NCBI RefSeq assembly: GCF_007559345.1
Contig: NZ_VMBH01000001.1
Location: 62,001 to 126,000 of the forward strand
Reading direction: 5' to 3'
Origin: Cardinium endosymbiont of Dermatophagoides farinae
GTDB taxonomy: Bacteria; Bacteroidota; Bacteroidia; Cytophagales; Amoebophilaceae
DNA: 64,000 bases
Positions 9,625-17,098 of the stretch are shown piece by piece. The translations under genes were made by a program, and so were the position numbers. Under the pieces are notes generated by a model. The model worked only from the letters and a program-made list of their open reading frames with translations. It ran no database searches and was not told the DNA's origin. The first letter of the stretch is position 1. Each line of letters begins with the position of its first letter.

Positions 9625-9853
9625 ATTGAATGGCTACGATACTAGAGGGTCATAAGCGGAGGCACACTAAGAGTCTATAACATAGTTGCAGTAATGGATG
9701 GTATGCGCAGCTTTCAGCGTAAACTTTACCAATGCTTTTTAGTAATAATGGCGCTCAGATCAATGGATAGCATATGGATACCATTATGATAAACTGATAT
9801 TTTTTCTTATTTAAATTTATAGTATTTATTAGAAGATTTATTAAAAAAAAGTA
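9625..9853. other. intergenic stretch with nothing recognised
   Basis: Between the hairpin repeat and the candidate peroxiredoxin promoter I see no reading frame, RNA or repeat that I can support. Confidence 0.5.
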
Positions 9854-9861
9854 TAAATTTG
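9854..9861 (+). promoter_or_regulatory. candidate Bacteroidota -7 promoter element
   Basis: TAAATTTG fits the Bacteroidota -7 consensus TAnnTTTG and lies about 100 bp before the peroxiredoxin start. I see no clear -33 TTG at the right spacing, so this is tentative. Confidence 0.35.
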
Positions 9862-9959
9862 CAGTGTAAGGGATGGTCCCATCTAGGCTTCTAAATAAAA
9901 ATAGGGATTAGAAGCAGTAGCCGGCTCATTCTATTTTTTAATTGTATATTACATATACC

Positions 9960-10598
9960 GTGCACTTAATAGGAACAAGGGCCCCTATCTTTAGGGCGCC
10001 TGCTGTGATAGATGGTGACAAAGTCATAAATGACTTTTCACTGGAGCAGTTTTTAGGAAAAAAAGAAGTACTCTTTTTCTTTTACCCAAAGGATTTCACT
10101 TTTGTCTGTCCTACTGAATTATTGTCCTTCCAGCAACATTTACCCCAATTTATAGAACGCAATGTAGCACTGGTTGGTTGCTCTACCGACACAGAAGAGA
10201 CCCACGCTGCTTGGTTAGACACACCCAAAACAAAAGGAGGCATCACCGGCGTAACCTATCCATTGGTTGCCGATACGAGTAAGACCATTGCTTCTAACTA
10301 TGGTGTTTTAGGGGGGGACTGGAGCTACAATGAGCACAATCAATTGATTTTCACAGGAATTCCTGTAGCTTATCGTGGAACTTTTTTAATCGATAAAGAA
10401 GGCATCATACGTTATATGGCCATCAATGATTTGCCACTAGGCAGAAATATTAGTGAAATACTACGTATTATTGATATGTGGCAACATGTCATTCAGTTTG
10501 GAGAGGTTTGTCCAGCGAACTGGGCAAAAGGCAATATGGCCATCCAAGCTACCACTGAGAGTGTATCCAACTATCTAACCCTAAACACAGAACTATGA
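9960..10598 (+). CDS. 2-Cys peroxiredoxin (AhpC/TSA family)
   Basis: A thiol peroxidase of 212 residues that reduces hydrogen peroxide and organic peroxides. The peroxidatic Cys is in FYPKDFTFVCPTE and the resolving Cys in GEVCPANW, the typical 2-Cys arrangement. The conserved GTFLIDKEGIIRYM motif is also present. The frame is open to a TTG at 9942, but the family start pattern (x-HLIGTRAPIFRAPAV) points to the GTG at 9960; no ATG is available. A promoter-like TAnnTTTG is seen upstream. The NTT locus follows after 100 bp. Confidence 0.93.
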   Translation: MHLIGTRAPIFRAPAVIDGDKVINDFSLEQFLGKKEVLFFFYPKDFTFVCPTELLSFQQHLPQFIERNVALVGCSTDTEETHAAWLDTPKTKGGITGVTYPLVADTSKTIASNYGVLGGDWSYNEHNQLIFTGIPVAYRGTFLIDKEGIIRYMAINDLPLGRNISEILRIIDMWQHVIQFGEVCPANWAKGNMAIQATTESVSNYLTLNTEL

Positions 10599-10698
10599 AA
10601 AAACATGATCAACAGCCTATAAAAACATTTTACAACACCATAAAGTATCTGACCAGTTTTAATTTTATACTTTATATTCTAACTAAATAAAAAATACA

Positions 10699-12197
10699 AT
10701 GAGCACGAAAAAAGAATTTGGCAACATGCGTGGAATGATATTTCCCATTCACAAAAGTGAGTTACGTAAGTTTTTGCCAATGGCCTTTATATTTATCCTC
10801 ATATCTTTCTGTTATGCGCTTACACGCTCCCTTAAAGATATGAATATCCTCAAGGAAATGAATGCTACAGCCATTTACTGGCTAAAAGCAGTAGCCATTA
10901 CGCCTAGTATGATTTTCTTTACCGTTCTTTATGGAAAAGTGAGTCGCTCTACAGGTAGGGATGGGAGGTTCAATGCAGTTATGATTTACTTCCTTGCTTT
11001 TTTTACCCTTTCACTGGTTTTTTTACTTCCACAAAAAGAGCTATTGCAACTCAATACACTCTCTAAACTGCTTGAAGCAAAGTTTCCGAGTCTTATAGGG
11101 CTTTGGGGAGCCATTTGCCATTGGCCTATTTCCCTCTTTTATATTCATGCTGAGGCTTGGGGACTTTTGCATTAAGTGTAGTGTTTTGGACCTTTGTAAA
11201 TGAGATTACTGCTGTAAATCAAGCTAAAAGATTTTATAGCTTTTTAAGCATGTTTGCTGCTGTTGGGAGCATTCTGGCTGGATTTATTCTTAAGCTGGAT
11301 AATGTGCGTACCAATTTCGATCAAGGTTTAAAGTTTGTGATTATAGCGATTATTTTGATTCTAGTAGTATACAACTACTTTACTTCAGATATAAAAGCCA
11401 ATCCAGCTTACTATCAGATTGAACAAAAGCCTAAAAAAGTCAAGGTAAAAATGTCTTTTATAGACTCTATGAAGTTCCTAGCTCGTTCTAGGTACCTGAT
11501 GCTGCTTTCTATATTGGTGATTGGTTACGGATTAGTGATTGCGCTTTTTGAAGCAGTACAAAAAGCACAAATCCAGCAATATGTAAAAATTACTGGAGAC
11601 AATACCATTTATGCAGGTATCTATTCAGACCAACAAATTGCAGTAGGGGTGCTATCTATTTTAGTAACGCTTTTCCTGGCTACGCCTATACTAAAAAGGG
11701 GATGGCGCTTTGCGGCATCTGCTACACCGGTTACAGCATTGGTGATGACGGCTTTGTTTTTTACCTTTCTTCGATTTGGTGATGCTTTGGATGGTTTTTT
11801 AAAGAGCTTTAACGTGACTGCTTTACATCTTTCGGTTCAAGTAGGGCTCTACAATGTGGTTTTGATCAAGTCGGTTAAATATGTTCTTTTTGATCCAACC
11901 AAAGAAGCAGTCTATATTCCATTGGATGAAGAAACTAAGGTACGTGGCAAAGCAGCTGTAGATGGTGTAGGCTCTCGTTTGGGAAAGAGCTTAGCATCTG
12001 TATTGGTTACTACTATGGCTACGCTACTTGGTGGTGGTGATATCGCCAATATTCGTACGCCTATTGTGCTGATGATTATAGCTGTGATTGTATGTTGGCT
12101 TATAGCAGTTCGAACCCTAGGAAGGCTAAAAACAGCAGCTGAAGAGAAACATGAAGTAGAGGTTACAGGTGCCAAAACGGTACAAGTAAGTAAATAA
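10699..12197 (+). pseudogene. NTT/Tlc-family nucleotide transporter, one frameshift
   Basis: NTT transporters let obligate intracellular bacteria take up host ATP or other nucleotides. Two frames join to one protein of about 500 residues: 10699-about 11160 (IHAEAWG) and about 11162-12197 (TFALSVVFWTFVNEITAVNQ onward). The join lies in a run of four G at 11159-11162, where a fifth would restore the frame. The family region KEAVYIPLDEETKVRGKAAVD is intact. An intact paralogue lies at 23.2-24.7 kb with the same KEVVYIPLD motif. With a single one-base break in an otherwise conserved gene, a sequence error is as likely as true loss. Confidence 0.88.
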
Positions 12198-12208
12198 TTT
12201 CTACTTAT

Positions 12209-12290
12209 TGCTTGATCAAAAAATAAGCAATACATTAAGCCCCTTGGAAAAAGTTGCAAAAAGCATGGCTTACAGCAACGCTTTCCAAGG
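12209..12290. repeat. hairpin repeat family 2, small diverged copy
   Basis: Arms CCCCTTGGAAAAAG and CTTTCCAAGGGG around a short centre containing GGCTTACAGC. It lies directly after the NTT stop codon and ends in a T-rich tract, so it may terminate transcription. Confidence 0.65.
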
Positions 12291-12299
12291 GGAATTTTT

Positions 12300-12475
12300 T
12301 ATGCTTACCTTTTTCTTGATAAAAAAGTAACAAAAAATCAAGCGCTGATGGACAAAGTTCCTGAAAGTGCAGCTTACAGATGGAAAAACAGAACGCGCCG
12401 CGCTACGCGCGGCTTCAAAGGAATCTGTTTTTCTATTCATCTGTGCTGCACTTTCTGATTATATCTTCCAAGTAG
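12300..12475. repeat. hairpin repeat family 2, long copy with GC loop
   Basis: The usual TTTTTCTTGATAAAAAAGTA lead and inner arms (GTGCAGCTTACAGATGG and its partner). The central loop here is the self-complementary GCGCCGCGCTACGCGCGGC in place of the CTGCAGCCCTCC cassette seen in other copies. Confidence 0.75.
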
Positions 12476-12610
12476 TTTCTATATCCTTGATCTGACCTAA
12501 TACCTTCAGTTATATCTAATCTATCTAATGTTTGATTGAGATAGTAGGCCCTGAATTATTATGTATTTATTTGTTAATGAGTATAAAAATGGTCATGTTT
12601 ACATATATAA

Positions 12611-13037
12611 AGTAACCAAATTATGCTTAATTTTAAGTTGTCCAACCATTTCTTTACTCTAGGACTCATGCCTTTAGCATATAGAGATAAGATCTTATCA
12701 TCTAGACCAGGAATTCTTGTTTGGCGCTTGGGCAATAAAATAGGTTCAAAAGTGGATGCTCTATATCTCTGGGAACCTCAACTGATATAACCCCATTATC
12801 AGTGATAACTTCCTTGGTAGATAAGCCATTACGTGCATTTTCTGAATCACTACGAGCATATTTATTATAACCTAAATGGGAATCCATTTCTGATTCTAAC
12901 GCTTTTTCTACAAGACGCTTGCTTAACTGTTTGAGTAAACTTCCTTGATCAAAAAGGGTCGATAGGTCTACGCCTGAGTCTAGCAATACATCTATTGCTT
13001 TGCTGATGACATCTTTGGCTCTCTCTTTTCTTTTCAT
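12611..13037 (-). pseudogene. IS256-family transposase remnant
   Basis: The N-terminal part of an IS256 (Mutator-like) transposase. From 13037 it reads KRLVEKALESEMDSHLGYNK, then ARNGLSTKEV and SVEVPRD, all typical of the family. A frameshift near 12755 follows; the continuation in another frame reads STFEPILLPKRQTRIPGLDD, then KILSLYAKGMSPR, after which the similarity ends. The catalytic DDE region is absent, so the element is dead. I could not identify its terminal repeats. Confidence 0.85.
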
Positions 13038-13403
13038 TGTTGTAAGTGCTTAGTTTACGTAAATATACAACCTCAAAAATATTTACATACTTAAAACTAA
13101 AGACTCCACAGCTCCGATTTTAAAAGGCTAATTTCTCTTTGAAGTAGGCTAATTTCTGATCTTAAGCAACTAACTAACGATCTAATAAACTCCATCTAAT
13201 GCATAGATATAGACAAACGATAGCTAAACCTAGCAATTTAGCCAAACTTTAACAACTGCCTATGACCACTACCGTGAACGGAAACAGCAATCATTTTGAT
13301 TTATAAATTTTTTACAATACACTTGCAAATCGGGTTAAGTTTTATCATTTGTATTTTAAAACTTAAACCTATTTTTTTTAAATTAAAAGTTAAATTTACT
13401 ATT
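13038..13403. other. gene-free stretch
   Basis: It contains two close direct copies of GGCTAATTTCT (about 13127 and 13149) and is otherwise AT-rich. It may include the end of the IS256 element, but I cannot define an inverted repeat. No gene or RNA is supported. Confidence 0.4.
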
Positions 13404-14297
13404 ATGAGTACTATTATATTAAAAAAGCTATCCTTAGATAGAATTTTCTATACAATATTATTGACCTTATTGCATATAGGTTTTTCAAATTGCAATATAT
13501 CAAAATCGCGTATGGACCAAGATAAAGGGTCATCAAATAACAGTCCTTCAACTATTTCAAATGATCAACCAAGTACAACAAACAAGAAAAATAGTTTAAT
13601 ATGTATCAATATTGATTCTTTTCTTATTGATTTTTTTTCCCTGGGTCCTAATGGGAAGAGATAAAAAAACAAAAGCGTCTTGCTAATATAATCTCACGCA
13701 AGGGTAAGCCCAATTTTTATGTTTATATGAATGACACTCTCCCGCCTCGTTATGAGCAATACAAAAATAAAGATTATGACCAAAAAGCTGTAATAGGAAC
13801 AACCGAAAATTTATTCGGCGACAAAAAGATTAGGTTTCGAGACGAGAATGGTCTAAAGCAATTTATTAATAAATTATTAAACGAAGGACATAAAATTGCC
13901 ATTACCACTTTTTGCGGATTTCCTCATGCAATAATTAGTATGTCTAGAAAAATTGGGATTATCTAAAGATCAGATAGCAAACATACCTATAATAGGAGGA
14001 TTTAAGGGATCGAATGAAATAACACGATTCGGTGAAAGTCATTCAAATTTAAATGCACACTTACGCGAAGCTTGGAGGGTATTATTTCCTAATGAACGCA
14101 TATGTCAAGCTAATATTGTGCTAATAAGTAACAACATAGATAATTTTAGTGTGACTAATGGTGAATACCGGTGTATCCACATATGCGACGAAGAATCAGC
14201 TATCAAGGCTTGTTCGGGAAAAACGTCTTCTTTTTCTAATTCTATAGAAAATGGATTTTGGGATAAAGTACATGATCTAATAAAAAATAAAAATTAG
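13404..14297 (+). pseudogene. HAD-like lipoprotein, broken by frameshifts (copy 1)
   Basis: It starts with a lipoprotein signal (LLTLLHIGFSNC) and a Ser/Asn/Thr-rich linker. HAD-like elements follow: SLICINIDSFLIDF (motif I position), GHKIAITTFCGFPHAI (motif II), LGLSKDQIANIPIIGGF, and IVLISNNIDNF (motif IV position). The frame changes near 13660, at a run of seven A, and again near 13945. The second nucleophile Asp of motif I is not clear, so even the intact ancestor may not have been a phosphatase. A paralogue with two such domains is at 42.7-44.2 kb. A strong terminator hairpin follows. Confidence 0.55.
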
Positions 14298-14330
14298 CAA
14301 GGTACCATAACGAAATTTTCTCCTAAAATA

Positions 14331-14371
14331 TTTTTCATAAAAAACGCATAAGATGCGTTTTTTATGAAAAA
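14331..14371 (+). terminator. perfect hairpin, probable intrinsic terminator
   Basis: A 19-bp perfect inverted repeat (left arm ends CGCAT, right arm starts ATGCG) with a 3-nt AAG loop. Both strands have A/T-rich flanks, so it could work in both directions. It lies 34 bp after the HAD-like locus. Confidence 0.7.
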
Positions 14372-14473
14372 ACATAAGAAAAATTTACATGTTAAATTAA
14401 AAACTGAAAATCAATTAAATAGTATTCCAATACATTCCTTAAGTTGACGCCATTGAGTGAACGCATACTACAG

Positions 14474-14512
14474 AGGGCGCGTTTTTGCTTGTTTTCCGGA
14501 TAGTATGGCCAT
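14474..14512. repeat. hairpin repeat family 2, 3' end fragment
   Basis: GAGGGCGCGTTTTTGCTTGT followed by TTTCCGGATAGTA is the right-hand end of family 2 without its partner arm. Confidence 0.55.
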
Positions 14513-14571
14513 TGGTATATAAATCCCTGATGATTTAGATTTACTAACGGTTAAATCTTACGTTTCATTAA

Positions 14572-14970
14572 ATGAAATTATCCACCTACACAAACGCATG
14601 GTTTTTGCGCTTACTGTTTGTAGCATCTATGCTTATATGGTTTAGCAGGCTATATCTATCGAATAAAGCAGCTGTAGTTTACCAAGTAACGCCATTAGAT
14701 GGTGCAGACTCCAGGGCGCTAATGGATGCAGCCACTTTAGGGAACAAAAAACAGGTAGCGGCGCTGCTTAAGAAAGGGCTACCTATCAATACAAAGGATC
14801 AACAAGGAAATACTGCATTGATCTATGCAGCCCAAAAGGGGCACGAAAAAAGCGTACAACTATTAATCGATCAGGGGGCCCTGACCGATCATAAGCTAAA
14901 ATTCTGGTTACATCAAAAAATATTATTATGGGTATATTCCATACGAAACAAAGCTAGAAAATTACGCTAG
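14572..14970 (+). CDS. small membrane-anchored ankyrin-repeat protein
   Basis: 132 residues. Residues 10-28 form a hydrophobic segment (signal anchor or signal peptide), followed by two ankyrin repeats: DSRALMDAATLGNKKQVAAL, then KGLPINTKDQQGNTALIYAA and QKGHEKSVQLLIDQGA. The end (KILLWVYSIRNKARKLR) is basic and unlike an ankyrin repeat, so the gene may be a truncated longer protein. Ankyrin proteins of intracellular bacteria often act on host proteins; no partner can be deduced here. Confidence 0.7.
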   Translation: MKLSTYTNAWFLRLLFVASMLIWFSRLYLSNKAAVVYQVTPLDGADSRALMDAATLGNKKQVAALLKKGLPINTKDQQGNTALIYAAQKGHEKSVQLLIDQGALTDHKLKFWLHQKILLWVYSIRNKARKLR

Positions 14971-15001
14971 CTGGCATGCTGGATGTCTAGCTGAGACATG
15001 G

Positions 15002-15956
15002 TCATTGAGTATTTCCGACCTTCAAAAGGTCCTCTATACAGGAACGAGATAAACCAGTAAGAAGCATAATATCTTCTATAGGATAACACTTTTTAAGCAT
15101 AGCTTTAGCTATCTCTATCTTACCCTCTATCCTACCTTCTATCTTTCCCTTTTGAAGGCCCATTTGTTCTCCTTCTTGTCTTAATGTTTCGGCTACTGAC
15201 ATTGCAATTTTCTTTAATTTTGGGTTAGATTGCTTGATCGTTTCTAGTAAATCTGGGTTATTATCCAATTTTAACATATATAAAAAACTGCATCAGCATA
15301 GCTAATATAATCTTTTTCTAAAAAATCGACAATTAAATTTATTCGATCAGCAAACCATTGATTAAACGAACGGTAGATGCCCTGTTTAAGCACCATCGCT
15401 GCAAAAGCAGCCTTTTTATAGTTAAGCAGATCATTTTCAGATGTACTATACAAATCAACCAAATGAAAACGGTCAAACATATACGATTGAGCTAATTCAG
15501 GATCTGAAAACATTGATAATAGACTATTTGAACCTTTATATACTTTATCGCCATTATAGATGCATACATTTAAGATAACTGGAAGGGCCATATTTCCATT
15601 TTCTTTTAGGTGTTGACGTATTAACCGAACATTGTATTCTAGAAATTTTAGTGGCATATAGAGGTCCTCAGTCGATTGATGTTCGCATAAAAATATAAAT
15701 AACCTTTTTGACCATTTATATTGGTTCTGAATACTAAATCAGATTCCCCTCTTCTACCAACTGGATGATCAACAAAGCTTTTATCCGTTAAATGCAACGC
15801 TTCCTGATCTATTTTACTAAGTAGGTCAGAAGATATATTAGCAGATAGAAAATCTAACATAGCTTCTTTATTACAGAAGGTGTTCTTAAAGACCCTATCA
15901 TGGGGCTGATGCACCGAATCTTTCTTATCCTTTTTCTTGTCTTTTTGCTTACTCAT
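15002..15956 (-). pseudogene. Rpn/PD-(D/E)XK-family protein, two frameshifts
   Basis: Rpn-type proteins (recombination-promoting nuclease / putative transposase) share a PD-(D/E)XK core. From 15956 the protein reads HDRVFKNTFCNKEAMLDFLS and GRRGESDLVFRTNINGQKGY. Near 15700 the frame changes at a T run and continues CEHQSTEDLYMPLKFLEYNV, the typical EHQS motif. A second T-run break near 15285 leads to the C-terminal part (MLKLDNNPDLLETIKQ, then GLQKGKIEGRIEGKIEIAKAM). One base at each join would restore a single protein of about 316 residues. Called a pseudogene; sequence errors are possible. Confidence 0.75.
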
Positions 15957-16080
15957 GTGATCAATATTTTACAAAAAATTAGTAGAATTAAAAATAATGC
16001 TATTTCTGAAAAATAAAATAATACTTCGAGCACGTTTTTTTCTTAAAAAGCCATATGGCTCAAAAGTTTATTGAAAAATT

Positions 16081-16207
16081 AGACCTTCTGCAAAACCTAT
16101 TTGTGATCAGCAGTTTTTAGGAGAAGTGCAGTCGCCAGAATACTAAATGTATTTGAGGAGCATAGACCACAAAATTGCCATTTAGCAATAGGTTTTGCAG
16201 AAGGTCT
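16081..16207 (+). repeat. MITE copy D (short form)
   Basis: 127 bp, inverted ends intact. The flanks ATT and AGT do not match. Confidence 0.9.
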
Positions 16208-16248
16208 AGTGTAGATTCAGAGGTAAGATGGACAAAAAAGCATCTTTA

Positions 16249-16335
16249 TTTTACTTTTTCTTGGCAAGAAAGTAAGCAAAAAATCAAGCGCTGATAAAAG
16301 CACAGCTTACAGATGGAAAAACAGGAGCCGTATAC
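16249..16335. repeat. hairpin repeat family 2, 5' half only
   Basis: It has the lead GTAAGCAAAAAATCAAGCGC and the inner arm CACAGCTTACAGATGGAAAA, but the right half is missing. It ends at the 3' end of the SemiSWEET gene, and the gene's stop codon lies at this junction. Confidence 0.65.
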
Positions 16336-16619
16336 TACGAACGCTTTGTTGAATGGTATTTTTGTTTAAGCCCCACCATAATCAAAGAACCAATGGTAAG
16401 CAATAAGTTGGTTAGCAGCAAGGGCTTATCAGCAGTCATGGCAGCATAAAGGCTCCAGCTAACGGAGGAAACAGTTAGATTCAAGAGCATCAACATGGAG
16501 ACGTCATGAACAGATTTAGTTCTATAGGACTGGATAATCTGAGGAAGAAGTGACATAACTGCTGTAGATGAACCTATAAAGGCCACAGTATCTAAAAAGG
16601 AAATAGCACAAAAATTCAT
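16335..16619 (-). CDS. SemiSWEET-type sugar transporter (PQ-loop)
   Basis: 94 residues with three hydrophobic segments and the PQ-loop signature (SSTAVMSLLPQIIQSYRTKS, then VHDVSMLMLLNLTVSSVSW). SemiSWEETs are half-size homologues of eukaryotic SWEETs that work as dimers and let sugars cross the membrane down a gradient. The ATG at 16619 gives the usual family length; the ATG at 16643 adds eight residues and lies only 9 bp after the tRNA-Leu, so the two may be co-transcribed. A sugar facilitator would suit a host-dependent bacterium. The substrate is not readable from sequence. Confidence 0.8.
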   Translation of the reverse strand: MNFCAISFLDTVAFIGSSTAVMSLLPQIIQSYRTKSVHDVSMLMLLNLTVSSVSWSLYAAMTADKPLLLTNLLLTIGSLIMVGLKQKYHSTKRS

Positions 16620-16651
16620 CGATACAACAAGAAGAATTAGCATCTATTTTG

Positions 16652-16734
16652 TACCAGGAGCGGGGATCGAACCCGCATGGCCTAAGGCCACAAGATTTTA
16701 AGTCTTGCGTGTATACCAATTCCACCATCCTGGC
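16652..16734 (-). tRNA. tRNA-Leu (anticodon TAA)
   Basis: 83 nt with a complete cloverleaf: acceptor GCCAGGA/TCCTGGT, anticodon loop CTTAAAA giving TAA, a long variable arm (TGGCCTTAGGCCA), and T-arm GCGGGTTCGATCCCCGC. CCA is not encoded. Confidence 0.95.
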
Positions 16735-16742
16735 GAAAACGC

Positions 16743-16785
16743 CTGCCACTTTTTGTTTGATCAAAAAGTGGACAAAAAGTCCAGC
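16743..16785. repeat. hairpin repeat family 2, 5' lead fragment
   Basis: CACTTTTTGTTTGATCAAAA followed by AGTGGACAAAAAGTCC is a diverged left end of family 2. Confidence 0.4.
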
Positions 16786-16809
16786 CTTGTATTAAAAAGA
16801 ACACGCATT

Positions 16810-16935
16810 AGACCTTTTTCAAAACTTAATTTATAATGGTAATTTTGTGACCTATGCTTCTCAAATACATCTAGTATTTTCTAACTGCACTTCTTCTAAA
16901 AATTGCGCACCACAAATAGGCTTTAAAAGAGGTCT
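16810..16935 (-). repeat. MITE copy E (degenerate)
   Basis: 126 bp. The ends (AGACCTTTTTCAAAACTTAA and GGCTTTAAAAGAGGTCT) and the centre are clearly related to the family but carry many substitutions, so this is an old copy. The flanks ATT and AGC do not match. Confidence 0.8.
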
Positions 16936-16954
16936 AGCTTAAAAAGTTAAGACG

Positions 16955-17027
<73 letters not shown>

Positions 17028-17098
17028 TTATAGGCTACACAATAGGTCGAATTTAGGTAAAGATTCTTTGTTTTCAAAATAGCTGCCCATTTTTAGGA

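Noticed and set aside
14298-14571. Small RNA gene near the perfect hairpin
   Set aside because: The hairpin with its A/T-rich flanks is adequately explained as a terminator; no promoter-like element precedes it.
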